Positions 21,981 to 30,706 of a DNA stretch of 47,187 nucleotides are shown here, one piece after another. This stretch comes from Prevotella sp. (GTDB lineage: Bacteria; Bacteroidota; Bacteroidia; Bacteroidales; Bacteroidaceae). The first letter of the stretch is position 1. The number at the start of each line of letters is the position of its first letter. Below the pieces are notes generated by a model, which was given only the letters and a program-made list of their open reading frames with translations, did no database searches and had not been told where the DNA came from. Location: contig JAFZSI010000001.1 in the NCBI GenBank assembly GCA_017619445.1, positions 1-47,187 on the forward strand, read 5' to 3'. Made by a program: the position numbers and the translations under genes.

Positions 21981-22823
21981 ATGAAGACAAATTATGAAAT
22001 TCGTTATGCGGCCCATCCTGAGGACGCAAAGAGTTATGACACCCGGCGCATCCGCCGCGATTTTCTCATTGAGAAGGTGTTCGGTGAGGATGAGGTGAAC
22101 ATGGTGTATTCGATGTACGACCGTATGGTTGTTGGTGGTGCCATGCCTGTTAAGGAAAGCCTGCTGTTAGAGGCCATTGACCCGCTGAAGGCTCCGTTCT
22201 TCACCACGCGCCGCGAGGTAGGCGTGTTCAACGTCGGCGGCAAGGGCACGGTGAAGGTTGGCGACGAGGTGTTTGAGCTTGGTTTCAAGGAGGCCCTCTA
22301 CATTGGGCGAGGCGACCGCGAGGTGGTGTTCGCTTCTTGTGACCCGAAGAATCCAGCCAAGTTCTACTTCAATTCCACGACAGCCCACAAGGAGTATCCC
22401 TGCAGGAAGATTACGAAGCAGGATGCCGTGGTGGCTCACATGGGCAGCCTTGAGATGTCGAATGAGCGTAACATCAACAAGATGATTGTCAACCAGGTGC
22501 TGCCCACTTGTCAGTTGCAGATGGGAATGACAGAGCTGGCCACAGGCTCGGTGTGGAACACCATGCCCGCTCACGTACATTCGCGCCGCATGGAGGCTTA
22601 TTTCTATTTTGAGGTGCCCGAGGACCAGGCCGTGTGTCATTTCATGGGCGAGGTTGACGAGACGCGCCACATCTGGATGCGCGGCGACCAGGCTGTGCTC
22701 TCACCCGAATGGAGCATCCACAGTGCCGCTGCTACCCACAACTACACCTTTATCTGGGGCATGGGCGGTGAGAACCTCGACTATGGCGACCAGGACTTCT
22801 CGCTGATAACGGATTTAAAATAA
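21981..22823 (+). CDS. kduI: 5-dehydro-4-deoxy-D-glucuronate isomerase
   Basis: A 280-residue cupin-type isomerase matching KduI along its length. It turns 5-keto-4-deoxyuronate, made when lyases cut pectin or other uronic-acid polymers, into 2,5-diketo-3-deoxygluconate in the cytoplasm. Typical segments are YEIRYAAHPEDAKSYDT at the start, VGVFNVGGKG, FDLGF-like FELGFKEALYIGRGD, MPAHVHSRRMEAYFYF (metal-binding His and Glu) and SPEWSIHSAAATHNYTFIWG (metal-binding His) near the end. kduD follows 10 bp later, so the two make consecutive steps from one transcript. No polysaccharide lyase is nearby. Confidence 0.97.
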   Translation: MKTNYEIRYAAHPEDAKSYDTRRIRRDFLIEKVFGEDEVNMVYSMYDRMVVGGAMPVKESLLLEAIDPLKAPFFTTRREVGVFNVGGKGTVKVGDEVFELGFKEALYIGRGDREVVFASCDPKNPAKFYFNSTTAHKEYPCRKITKQDAVVAHMGSLEMSNERNINKMIVNQVLPTCQLQMGMTELATGSVWNTMPAHVHSRRMEAYFYFEVPEDQAVCHFMGEVDETRHIWMRGDQAVLSPEWSIHSAAATHNYTFIWGMGGENLDYGDQDFSLITDLK

Positions 22824-22833
22824 GGAGCGAGCC

Positions 22834-23628
22834 ATGAACAAACTGTTTTCACTTGAAGGAAAGGTGGCACTCATAACGGGAGCCGCCTATGGCATTGGTT
22901 TCGCTATTGCTGAGGCTCTGGCAAAGGCAGGTGCGCAAATAGCGTTCAACTGCCGCGGACAGGAGCATTTGGAAAAGGCACTGGCCGACTATGAGGCCAA
23001 GGGCATCAAGGCCCGCGGTTATCTGTGCGACGTGACCAACGAGGACGACGTGCAGCGCATGGTGGCCGATATACGCCAAGAGATGGGTCATATCGATATT
23101 CTTGTCAACAATGCCGGCATCATCAAGCGCATTCCCATGCACGAGATGAAGCGCGAGGAGTTTCAGCAGGTCATAGACATCGACCTTGTTGGTCCGTTTA
23201 TCATGACGAAGGCTGTTATTCCCGAGATGATGGAGCGTCGTGAGGGTAAGATTATCAACATCTGTTCGATGATGAGCGAGTTGGGCCGTGAGACGGTCAG
23301 TGCCTACGCTGCCGCCAAGGGTGGACTAAAGATGCTCACCCGCAACATCTGCTCGGAATATGGAGGTTACAATATTCAGTGCAACGCCATCGGCCCGGGT
23401 TACATCGCCACGCCACAGACAGCACCGCTAAGAGAGCCCCAGCCCGACGGCAGCCGCCATCCGTTCGATTCGTTCATCTGTGCAAAGACGCCCGCAGGCC
23501 GTTGGTTGGACCCTGAAGAATTGGGCGGTCCGGCCGTGTTCCTCGCCTCGCATGCTTCGGATGCTGTCAATGGGCATATCTTGTATGTGGATGGAGGTAT
23601 CTTGGCTTACATCGGCAAGCAGCCCTAA
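22834..23628 (+). CDS. kduD: 2-dehydro-3-deoxy-D-gluconate 5-dehydrogenase
   Basis: A 264-residue short-chain dehydrogenase. The coenzyme motif TGAAYGIG (about 16-23), NNAG (about 91), the catalytic Ser in the CSMMSELG stretch and YAAAKGG (Tyr and Lys of the YxxxK pair) are all present. As the partner of kduI it most likely reduces 2,5-diketo-3-deoxygluconate to 2-keto-3-deoxygluconate, which feeds central metabolism. Assignment as KduD rather than another gluconate dehydrogenase rests mainly on the 10-bp gap behind kduI and the family-like end YIATPQTAPLREP. It ends at a terminator shared with the HU gene. Confidence 0.95.
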   Translation: MNKLFSLEGKVALITGAAYGIGFAIAEALAKAGAQIAFNCRGQEHLEKALADYEAKGIKARGYLCDVTNEDDVQRMVADIRQEMGHIDILVNNAGIIKRIPMHEMKREEFQQVIDIDLVGPFIMTKAVIPEMMERREGKIINICSMMSELGRETVSAYAAAKGGLKMLTRNICSEYGGYNIQCNAIGPGYIATPQTAPLREPQPDGSRHPFDSFICAKTPAGRWLDPEELGGPAVFLASHASDAVNGHILYVDGGILAYIGKQP

Positions 23629-23653
23629 TTGGGTGTAGCAAAAAGACGAATAA

Positions 23654-23685
23654 AAAACGGCAGACTTGAATAAGTCCGCCGTTTT
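23654..23685. terminator. Bidirectional terminator between kduD and HU gene
   Basis: AAAACGGCAGACTT pairs with AAGTCCGCCGTTTT (one mismatch), with A/T runs forming a tail for both directions. Confidence 0.85.
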
Positions 23686-23712
23686 GTCTGTTTGTCAAAT
23701 TTCTTTACAAAA

Positions 23713-23985
23713 TTACTTGATTGCATCAGCGAGTTCAGCACCAGCCTTGAACTTGGCAACCTTCTTGGCAGCAATCTGAATCTTCTCCTTTGTAGCGGGA
23801 TTGATGCCTTCGCGAGCGGGACGCTCGTTCACTGAGAATGTTCCGAAGCCAACGAGAGCGATTTTGTCACCGTTGATGAGAGCCTCTTTAATAGCTGCTA
23901 CTGTTGCGTCAAGTGCCTTCTTTGCATCAACCTTGGTCAGGCCAGCACCGGCTGCGATTTTGTCGATTAATTCTGTCTTGTTCAT
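23713..23985 (-). CDS. HU-family DNA-binding protein
   Basis: A 90-residue histone-like protein of the HU/IHF family, of normal length. It starts MNKTELIDKIAAGAGLTKVD and has the family signature GFGTFSVNERPAREGINPAT, including the Pro at the tip of the DNA-bending beta arms. HU dimers bend DNA and organise the nucleoid. A -7 box (TATATTTG, 24039-24046 on the minus strand) precedes it, and it is a single-gene unit ending at the shared terminator. Confidence 0.97.
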   Translation of the reverse strand: MNKTELIDKIAAGAGLTKVDAKKALDATVAAIKEALINGDKIALVGFGTFSVNERPAREGINPATKEKIQIAAKKVAKFKAGAELADAIK

Positions 23986-24038
23986 AATTCTGTGTTATAA
24001 ATTAAGTGAATACTAAATGTTTGTTCATAATTTCTCGG

Positions 24039-24046
24039 CAAATATA
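24039..24046 (-). promoter_or_regulatory. Predicted -7 box of HU gene
   Basis: The minus strand reads TATATTTG then CC, about 55 bp before the HU start. Confidence 0.6.
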
Positions 24047-24151
24047 GGTTAATCATTTCATAAAACAAACAAAAAATAAAAAAAAGTGAAGAATTTAATG
24101 AAAAAAAGTAGGTATAAGGCTTGTTTTATGCTGTTTAATGGATATTTTTCG

Positions 24152-24159
24152 TAATTTTG
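24152..24159 (+). promoter_or_regulatory. Predicted -7 box of rhomboid gene
   Basis: TAATTTTG followed by CC matches TAnnTTTG, 33 bp before the rhomboid start. Confidence 0.6.
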
Positions 24160-24191
24160 CCGCTGTTTTTAATATAGACAAGTAAATTGAC

Positions 24192-25100
24192 ATGCGTAGT
24201 ATTCCCACCATAACGAAAAATCTGCTCATCATCAATGTGTTGGCTTTCGCTGCCTATTATGTGATGAGAGGAAGTGGTGTTGATTTGAACGACCTCCTTG
24301 GGCTTCATTTCTTCAAAGCACCCGATTTCCGCATATACCAGTTGTTCACTTATATGTTCATGCACGCCAACCTGACGCACATCTTTTTCAATATGTTTGC
24401 GTTGTGGATGTTTGGTTGTGTGATAGAGCATGTGTGGGGGCCAAAGAAATTCCTTTTTTATTACATTTCTTGTGGTATTGGAGCTGGCCTGATGCAGGAG
24501 TTGGTGCAGTATATTGCCATTTCGATGGATCTCTCGGCCAACGGGCTTTCGTTCTCGGCTGTCAATCCGGCTTTGTTCAATGCTCTTACCACGGTGGGTG
24601 CCTCGGGTGCTGTCTATGGCATCTTGCTGGCCTTTGGAATGCTGTTTCCTGAGCAGCGGCTGTTCATCTTCCCGCTGCCCGTCCCCATCAAAGCCAAGTG
24701 GTTTGTGCTGATTTATGCCGGGCTGGAGTTGTTCATGGCGTTGCAGTCGTCGGGCGACGGCGTGGCTCACTTCGCACACCTGGGCGGTATGCTGTTCGGA
24801 TTTCTCCTCATTCGCTATTGGCGGCACCATCCCGATATGGGAGGAGGGGTGCGCGGCATTGGCGACTCTCCCATCGACAGGTTCCGCGATTATTGGGAGA
24901 AACACTCGCACAAAAAGGCTGACAACCTGAACAGCCGTCAAGACGACCGCACCAGCCGCGAAACCGACTGGGAATATAATGCGCGCAAGAAAGCAGAACA
25001 GGAGGAAATAGACCGCATTCTTGATAAAATCCGCCGCAGCGGATATGACAGTCTTTCGGCCGAGGAAAAAAGAAAATTGTTTGACAACAGCAACCGATAA
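24192..25100 (+). CDS. Rhomboid intramembrane serine protease
   Basis: A 302-residue rhomboid with six or so transmembrane helices in the first 210 residues. The catalytic Ser is Ser138 in VGASGAVYG and the His is His196 in VAHFAHLGGM; the helix before them contains HANLTHIFFNM, with the conserved His and Asn that help catalysis. Rhomboids cut other membrane proteins within or near the membrane. A charged cytosolic tail (about 215-302) ends in a helix with DRILDKIRRSGYDSLSAEEK, a stretch common at the end of Bacteroidetes rhomboids. The next gene follows 62 bp later and is probably co-transcribed. Confidence 0.95.
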   Translation: MRSIPTITKNLLIINVLAFAAYYVMRGSGVDLNDLLGLHFFKAPDFRIYQLFTYMFMHANLTHIFFNMFALWMFGCVIEHVWGPKKFLFYYISCGIGAGLMQELVQYIAISMDLSANGLSFSAVNPALFNALTTVGASGAVYGILLAFGMLFPEQRLFIFPLPVPIKAKWFVLIYAGLELFMALQSSGDGVAHFAHLGGMLFGFLLIRYWRHHPDMGGGVRGIGDSPIDRFRDYWEKHSHKKADNLNSRQDDRTSRETDWEYNARKKAEQEEIDRILDKIRRSGYDSLSAEEKRKLFDNSNR

Positions 25101-25162
25101 TCAATTGATAATTGATAATCACATTTCTCTTTTCTCATTTCTCATTCCTCGATTTTTTTAAG

Positions 25163-26254
25163 ATGCTCAGACAGCTCAAGTTGTTCACACGTCGGTTGAT
25201 TGCCGGTGCCAATGTCGCCACCATAGTGGTGATGCTCCTGCTTGGTTATAGTGGGGTGGTGAGTCCCGTAAGCCATCCCAAGGCGTGTGTGCTGAGCCTT
25301 TTGTTTCCCGCGCTGATTTGGGTGAATGTAGCTTTCCTTGTGTTTTGGGCAGTGTTCTACCGTCGGTATATACTCATTCCGCTGGCTGGTTTTCTGTTGG
25401 CATGGGGTCCGTTGCGCACTTATGTGCCTGTCAACCTGCCTCACAAGACACCCGAGGGGTCCATCAAGGTGTTGTCGTTTAACATCTGGAACTTTGCGAC
25501 CCACAAAGCTCCAAAAGACAAGCCCAACCCCATCATGGAGTACATTCTCAACAGTGGTGCTGACATTGTTTGCCTGCAAGAGTATAGCCCTCACGAGGCA
25601 AAAAAGCTTAAAATCGACTCGCTGGTAAGACCCGTTTATCCCTATATCGACACAGTAAGGGCTAAACGCAGCACCAACGTGAATGCTATTTTCAGTAAAT
25701 ATCCCATTGTGGGCAAGGAACATGCCTATACGCTGCAATGGTCAACGGTCACGGGTGTCTTCAAGGTGCTCATTGACGGCGATACCGTGGCGGTGGTCAA
25801 CTGCCATCTGGAAACCAACAGCCTCTCGTATGCCGAGAAGAAAGAATTCAAACACATGATAAAGGGCGAGATGGGCAAAGACACCATGCGGACAACCTCA
25901 CTCAAATTAATTGACAAACTGGCCATCGCAGCGGTAAAGCGGGCACCACAGGCCGAGGCCGTGGCGCAATATATCAAAGAACACAAAGGCCAAAGCATGA
26001 TTGTCTGTGGCGATTTCAACGACAATCCGCTCTCGTATGTCTATCGCACCATCGCCGACGGACTCACCGACTGCTACGTGAGCACCGCCAACGGCCCAGG
26101 ATGGTCGTTCCATGCAAGCAATATTTATGTGCGCATCGACAACATCCTCTGCACCTCTGACTGGGAGCCATATAATTGCAAAGTTGACAGGAAAATAACC
26201 CTTTCCGACCATTATCCCGTCTATTGTTGGCTAAAAAAGCGCACAAAACATTAA
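25163..26254 (+). CDS. Membrane-anchored endonuclease/exonuclease/phosphatase family protein
   Basis: A 363-residue protein starting at MLRQLKLF (ATG 25163). Three N-terminal membrane helices (about 12-95) are followed by an endonuclease/exonuclease/phosphatase domain (about 105-363). Domain motifs are VLSFNIWNF, DIVCLQEYSP (Glu binds metal), NCHLETN (catalytic His), CGDFNDNPLSYVY and LSDHYPVYC (Asp-His at the end). Such proteins hydrolyse phosphodiester bonds in nucleic acids, phospholipids or inositol phosphates; the substrate here cannot be told, and the domain probably faces the periplasm. It follows the rhomboid gene on the same strand, a common arrangement in Bacteroidales. Confidence 0.88.
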   Translation: MLRQLKLFTRRLIAGANVATIVVMLLLGYSGVVSPVSHPKACVLSLLFPALIWVNVAFLVFWAVFYRRYILIPLAGFLLAWGPLRTYVPVNLPHKTPEGSIKVLSFNIWNFATHKAPKDKPNPIMEYILNSGADIVCLQEYSPHEAKKLKIDSLVRPVYPYIDTVRAKRSTNVNAIFSKYPIVGKEHAYTLQWSTVTGVFKVLIDGDTVAVVNCHLETNSLSYAEKKEFKHMIKGEMGKDTMRTTSLKLIDKLAIAAVKRAPQAEAVAQYIKEHKGQSMIVCGDFNDNPLSYVYRTIADGLTDCYVSTANGPGWSFHASNIYVRIDNILCTSDWEPYNCKVDRKITLSDHYPVYCWLKKRTKH

Positions 26255-26293
26255 ATAATGTACGCGAAATTTTTCCAAAACTAAAAAAATAAC

Positions 26294-26301
26294 TATCTTT
26301 G
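26294..26301 (+). promoter_or_regulatory. Predicted -7 box of secDF
   Basis: TATCTTTG followed by CA matches TAnnTTTG. The resulting leader is about 118 nt and holds the hairpin described separately. Confidence 0.65.
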
Positions 26302-26310
26302 CACCCTGAA

Positions 26311-26375
26311 TTGGCAAGGAAGACTCAATTTCTTGCCAAAAAACGTGCACTGAAGCCTGAAAAGGCCACTGCGCA
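26311..26375 (+). promoter_or_regulatory. Hairpins in secDF leader
   Basis: TTGGCAAG (26311-26318) pairs with CTTGCCAA (26332-26339) right at the RNA 5' end, and a weaker stem with AGCC / GGCC follows near 26354-26367. This may affect translation or stability of secDF; no known class is recognised. Confidence 0.45.
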
Positions 26376-26425
26376 TTGATGAATTTGCAATAAAAACAAA
26401 TAATCAAAAATAATTTAAAGTTAAA

Positions 26426-29400
26426 ATGCAAAACAAAGGAATTGTTATTTTTACTGCCGTCTTACTGACGTTGGCAAGTATCTTCTATCTGTCGTTCTCG
26501 GCGGCTACACGCTATTACGACAGTCAGGCTGCTAAAATAGCCGACCCCATCGCACAACAGGACTACAAAGATTCTGTAAAGTACTTGGGCATCTATCCTT
26601 ATCAGAAGTGCTTGGAAACTCAGATCGGTCTCGGACTTGACCTGAAAGGCGGTATGAACGTCATCCTCGAGATTAGTGTTCCCGACGTGGTGGAAGTGCT
26701 GGCCGACCATAAGACTGACCCCGCTTTCGTTAAGTCGATGACAGAGGCAAAGAAAGAAGAGGAGACCAGTCAGAGTGATTTCATCTCGTTATTCATCAAT
26801 GCGTACAAGAAAAACGCACCCGGCCATCGTCTGGCTGAAATCTTCGCCACGCAGCAGCTCAAAGGCAAAGTGAGCACACAGAGCTCCGACAGCGAAGTGG
26901 AGAAGGTTCTGCGCAGCGAAGTGCAGGCAGCCATCGACAACTCGTTCAATGTGGTGCGCAACCGTATCGATAAGTTCGGCGTGGTACAGCCCAATATCCA
27001 GAAACTGGAAGGACAGGACGGACGCATCATGGTCGAAATGCCTGGCATCCGTGAGCCTGAGCGTATCCGTAAGTTGCTCCAGGGCTCTGCCAACCTCGAA
27101 TTCTGGGAGACCTACAACAGCGACGAGATTATTCCTTATCTCTCGCAACTCGACCAGCGCTTTGCCAATGGTGGCGAGGAAGTGGTTGCCGACAGTGCCG
27201 CTGTTGACTCAACCAAGCAGGCCACAGAAAAGGGCAAGCTCAACCTGAACAAGGATAAGAAAGACAACAAGGACAAAGAGGCTGACGCTCAGCTGGCTGA
27301 GGCCAAGAAGCGCAACCCGCTGCTGTCTATCCTCCAGCCCATGAGCCAGAACATTGGTCTCGTGGCTATGGCAAACATGCGTGACACTGCCGAAATCAAC
27401 AAGATTATTTTCTCTGACATTGCCAAGCAGGTGCTGCCCTCAGACCTCCGCTTAGCATGGGGCGCCAAGCCTACCGACATGGTGAAAGACAGCAAGAAAG
27501 TGTTTGAGCTCTATGCCCTGAAAGTGACGCAGGCCAATGGCCGCGCTCCGCTTGAGGGTGACGTGATTACCGATGCTAAGGACGAGTTTGAGCAGGTTTC
27601 TGGCCGTCCCAGCGTCAGCATGTCGATGAACTCTGACGGTGCCCGCCGCTGGGCTGCCCTTACAAAGGCAAACGTTGGCAAGGCCATTGCCATCGTGCTT
27701 GACGGTGTAGTCTATAGCGCTCCTCGTGTGAATGGCGAGATTACCGGTGGTAACTCACAGATTACTGGTAACTTCACCATCGAAGACACCAAGGACCTTG
27801 CCAACACGCTGAAGTCGGGTCGTATGCCTGCACCTGCCCGCATCGTGCAGGAAGAGGTGGTTGGTCCGTCGCTCGGTGCACAGTCCATCCAGCAGGGTAT
27901 CATTTCGTTCATCGTGGCCTTCGTGCTGCTGATGCTCTACATGATTCTCATGTATGGCTTTATTCCCGGTATGGTTGCCAACTGCGCCCTGTTGGTCAAC
28001 ATCTTCTTCACCTTGGGTATTCTCACCTCATTCCAGGCCGCACTCACCATGCCGGGTATTGCAGGTATGGTGCTCTCGCTCGGTACGGCGGTCGATGCCA
28101 ACGTGCTTATCTATGAGCGTACCAAGGAAGAAATGCGCAAGGGACTCAATGTGCGTCAGGCACTGGCTGCCGGTTACAGCAACGCCTTCTCCGCAATCTT
28201 CGACTCCAACTTGACATCAATGATTACTGGTGTCATCCTCTATGTGTTTGGTACTGGTCCTATCCGCGGTTTCGCAACCACATGGATCATCGGCATTGCC
28301 GTTTCGTTCTTCTCAGCAGTGTTCCTTACCCGTCTGGTCTATGAGAACCGCATGAAGAAAGACAAGTGGCTGGGACTTACCTTCACCACCAATTTCTCGA
28401 AGAACTTCATGCAGAACACCCATTTCAACTTCATGGGTATCTACAGAAGAAGTTTCATCATTGCCATTGTAGCTGCCGTGGTATTCCTCATCAGCTTCTT
28501 CGTTCGTGGTCTGAGCCAGAGCATCGACTTCACCGGTGGCCGCAACTATGTTGTCACACTCGACAAGGCTGTGCCCGTTGAGCAGGTGCGCACCGCACTG
28601 GCTGGCGCATTCGTCAACACCATGGGTGAGAACAACGGTAAGGATGCCAACACCAGCGTCATTGCCCTCGGTACTGATGGCAAGACCGTGCGTGTGTCAA
28701 CCAACTGGAACATCGAGTCAAACAGCCCCACTGAGGACGATAAGGCAGAGACCCTGCTCTACAATGCCCTGAAGAAGGCCAACCTCGTGTCACAGGCCAA
28801 CGTAGAGTCGTTCAAGAACCCCGACATCCGTCAGGGAGGCTCCATCATTTCATCAGCAAAAGTAGGACCTTCGGTAGCTAAGGACATCACCCACGGTGCT
28901 ATTATCAGTGTGCTCATCGCCCTGGTTGCCATCTTCCTCTACATCCTGCTGCGTTTCCGCAATGTGGCATTCTCAGTAGGCTCAACCGTAGCCCTGGCAT
29001 TCGATGCCCTGGTTGTGATTGGATTCTACTCGCTGCTTTGGGGTGTAGTGCCCTGGTCGCTTGAGGTTGACCAGACGTTCATCGGTGCTGTGCTGACCGT
29101 GATTGGTTACTCAATCAATGACAAGGTGGTGGTGTTCGACCGTATCCGTGAGAACCTGCGCCTCTACAAGAAGCGCGACTACCAGACTGTGTTCAACGAC
29201 TCTTTGAACCAGACTCTTGCCCGTACGTTGAACACTTCTATTTCTACGTTGATTGTGCTTCTCTGTATCTTCATTCTTGGTGGCAGCACCATCCGCTCAT
29301 TCTCATTCGCCATGATTTTGGGTGTGATTTTCGGAACACTGTCTTCAATCTTCATTGCTGCTCCTATCGCTTACCTCACCCTTGGCCGCAAGATTAAGGA

Positions 29401-29452
29401 AGAGGACGAAACGACAGAGGTAGAGGCCAAAGGCAAGAAGCAGAAGAAATAA
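26426..29452 (+). CDS. secDF: Protein translocase subunit SecDF (fused SecD-SecF)
   Basis: A 1008-residue fusion of SecD and SecF, which use the proton gradient to pull secreted proteins out of the SecYEG channel. SecD: first helix at 5-25, GLGLDLKGGMNVILEI (about 67-82), a large periplasmic P1 region, and the helix block with MYGFIPGMVANCALLVNIFFT and LSLGTAVDANVLIYERTKEE. SecF: IDFTGGRNYVV (about 702) and VIGYSINDKVVVFDRIREN near the end, with the conserved Asp residues. Fused SecDF is usual in Bacteroidetes. A low-complexity charged insert (about 270-295, NKDKKDNKDKEADAQLAEAK) is in the P1 region. The tail is Lys-rich (KGKKQKK). It is its own unit, with a promoter and a strong terminator. 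Confidence 0.97.
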   Translation: MQNKGIVIFTAVLLTLASIFYLSFSAATRYYDSQAAKIADPIAQQDYKDSVKYLGIYPYQKCLETQIGLGLDLKGGMNVILEISVPDVVEVLADHKTDPAFVKSMTEAKKEEETSQSDFISLFINAYKKNAPGHRLAEIFATQQLKGKVSTQSSDSEVEKVLRSEVQAAIDNSFNVVRNRIDKFGVVQPNIQKLEGQDGRIMVEMPGIREPERIRKLLQGSANLEFWETYNSDEIIPYLSQLDQRFANGGEEVVADSAAVDSTKQATEKGKLNLNKDKKDNKDKEADAQLAEAKKRNPLLSILQPMSQNIGLVAMANMRDTAEINKIIFSDIAKQVLPSDLRLAWGAKPTDMVKDSKKVFELYALKVTQANGRAPLEGDVITDAKDEFEQVSGRPSVSMSMNSDGARRWAALTKANVGKAIAIVLDGVVYSAPRVNGEITGGNSQITGNFTIEDTKDLANTLKSGRMPAPARIVQEEVVGPSLGAQSIQQGIISFIVAFVLLMLYMILMYGFIPGMVANCALLVNIFFTLGILTSFQAALTMPGIAGMVLSLGTAVDANVLIYERTKEEMRKGLNVRQALAAGYSNAFSAIFDSNLTSMITGVILYVFGTGPIRGFATTWIIGIAVSFFSAVFLTRLVYENRMKKDKWLGLTFTTNFSKNFMQNTHFNFMGIYRRSFIIAIVAAVVFLISFFVRGLSQSIDFTGGRNYVVTLDKAVPVEQVRTALAGAFVNTMGENNGKDANTSVIALGTDGKTVRVSTNWNIESNSPTEDDKAETLLYNALKKANLVSQANVESFKNPDIRQGGSIISSAKVGPSVAKDITHGAIISVLIALVAIFLYILLRFRNVAFSVGSTVALAFDALVVIGFYSLLWGVVPWSLEVDQTFIGAVLTVIGYSINDKVVVFDRIRENLRLYKKRDYQTVFNDSLNQTLARTLNTSISTLIVLLCIFILGGSTIRSFSFAMILGVIFGTLSSIFIAAPIAYLTLGRKIKEEDETTEVEAKGKKQKK

Positions 29453-29504
29453 ACAGCAGAGCCATGCTCAGCCCTTTGCCTTAGGGCTGTAATTCAGAGG
29501 CTTT

Positions 29505-29557
29505 CAAACCAATGGGCCGCGCTCCAACACCAGTTGTGAGCGCGGCCCATTGGTTTG
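29505..29557. terminator. Strong terminator between secDF and ADP-ribosylglycohydrolase gene
   Basis: CAAACCAATGGGCCGCGCTC pairs perfectly over 20 bp with the reverse complement at 29538-29557, around a 13-base loop. It lies between two convergent genes. A smaller stem AGCCCT / AGGGCT lies at 29470-29488. Confidence 0.85.
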
Positions 29558-29595
29558 TATAAGATCGTGGAAAGGGCAGAAAACGGTTATTGATG

Positions 29596-30390
29596 CTAAG
29601 ATTTAATCCTGTTTTTCAGCACGTCGTAGTATTGCTCAAGAATGCTGAGCATATCTGCAGGCAGATAACTCATAGCCTTTTCTGTCAGTTCATCGGGCAC
29701 GCTGTAATATGCCTGGGCAATGGAGCCGGCTATGGCAGCCTTGGTGTCGGTGTCGCCGTCGCAGAGCACGGCTTTGCGGATGACATCCTCAAAGTTGTCG
29801 GCATCAAGGAAACAGCGTATGGCCATAGGCACTGTTTCCTGGCATTTCCCGTCGAAATAGCCGTTGGCACCGATGCGCAGAATGTCGCTCATAGGTGGTA
29901 TCTCATAACCGAAGCCCCTAAAGATGGCGCGCTCAACTTGAGGTTTGATTACCCGCACGGTGCGGAGCCAATAGATGAGCGTGGCAACGCACTGTGCGCC
30001 CTTGATACCCTCGGGGTGGTTGTGGCTTACCTCGGCCGATAGCCTGGCCTGTTCTTTCACCTCGTGGTAGTCGTTGAAGAGCCAGCCTATGGGGCTTACG
30101 CGCATGGCAGCCCCATTGCCGTAGCTTTCCATGGGCTGCGGGTCGTTAGAATGAATCCAGCGGTAGAACCGGTGCCCGTAGCTGCCCATGGGCTCGGGGT
30201 GTTTGCGGCACCATTCTATCAGTGCATCCTTGTAAGTCTTGTGATTCAAGATGGCATCGGCAATGGCGATGGTGCAGATGGTGTCATCAGTATAACTGCA
30301 TTCGGGCGTAAAGAGCTCGAATCCCTTTTCTGGCGCGGGTCCGAATTCAAACCGCGAGCCAACAATATCTCCAATAATTGCGCCTATCAT
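29596..30390 (-). CDS. ADP-ribosylglycohydrolase family protein
   Basis: A 264-residue protein of the ADP-ribosylglycohydrolase (DraG-like) family. Metal-binding motifs are YTDDTICTIA (Asp35, Asp36, Thr37) near the start and CDGDTDTKAAIAG near the end, which bind two Mg ions. GAIIGDIVGSRFEFG at the N-terminus is typical. Family members remove ADP-ribose from proteins, nucleic acids or small molecules; the target here is unknown, and no ADP-ribosyltransferase is adjacent. It starts at 30390 after an AT-rich tract and a 33-nt palindromic repeat; it is read in the same direction as the upstream tRNA-Arg and metG. Confidence 0.93.
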   Translation of the reverse strand: MIGAIIGDIVGSRFEFGPAPEKGFELFTPECSYTDDTICTIAIADAILNHKTYKDALIEWCRKHPEPMGSYGHRFYRWIHSNDPQPMESYGNGAAMRVSPIGWLFNDYHEVKEQARLSAEVSHNHPEGIKGAQCVATLIYWLRTVRVIKPQVERAIFRGFGYEIPPMSDILRIGANGYFDGKCQETVPMAIRCFLDADNFEDVIRKAVLCDGDTDTKAAIAGSIAQAYYSVPDELTEKAMSYLPADMLSILEQYYDVLKNRIKS

Positions 30391-30464
30391 GGTATTATTT
30401 ATTTACAATTTTACAATTTACAATTTACTATTTATTTCTTTATTTACAATTTGACAATTTTAAT

Positions 30465-30497
30465 CTCCCTCCCTTTGGGAGGGTTGGGGTGGGTTCT
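30465..30497. repeat. 33-nt GC-rich palindromic repeat (copy 2)
   Basis: Identical to the copies at 18068-18100 and 30670-30702. It is between the tRNA-Arg 3' end and the ADP-ribosylglycohydrolase gene. Confidence 0.85.
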
Positions 30498-30526
30498 GTC
30501 CAATTGTCCAATTGTCCAATAACATG

Positions 30527-30598
30527 TAGTCCCACCGAGAATCGAACTCGGATCTAATCTTTAGGAGAGACTTGTTCTATCCATTGAACTATGGGACC
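30527..30598 (-). tRNA. tRNA-Arg (anticodon CCT)
   Basis: On the minus strand, the anticodon stem AGTCT / AGATT carries the loop CTCCTAA (anticodon CCT), and the T-arm CCGAG TTCGATT CTCGG is intact. The acceptor is GGTCCCA / TGGGACT with a G-T first pair and discriminator A. It lies downstream of metG on the same strand. Confidence 0.92.
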
Positions 30599-30611
30599 GC
30601 CAAATAATTTT

Positions 30612-30633
30612 TTCGCGGAGCTCAAGGAACTCC
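30612..30633. repeat. 22-bp interspersed repeat (copy 3)
   Basis: Identical to 18004-18025; the same order (22-bp repeat, then AT-rich words, then the 33-nt palindrome) occurs at both places. Confidence 0.8.
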
Positions 30634-30669
30634 AATTTCTCATTTCCCCATTTCTCATTTCCCATTTAT

Positions 30670-30702
30670 CTCCCTCCCTTTGGGAGGGTTGGGGTGGGTT
30701 CT
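30670..30702. repeat. 33-nt GC-rich palindromic repeat (copy 3)
   Basis: Identical to the copies at 18068 and 30465. It lies 4 bp after the metG stop codon, so it would form a hairpin at the end of the metG message. Confidence 0.85.
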
Positions 30703-30706
30703 TTCT

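Noticed and set aside
30391-30526. Separate promoter for the ADP-ribosylglycohydrolase gene
   Set aside because: Only AT-rich TTTACAATT words and the 33-nt palindrome are present; no convincing -7 box.
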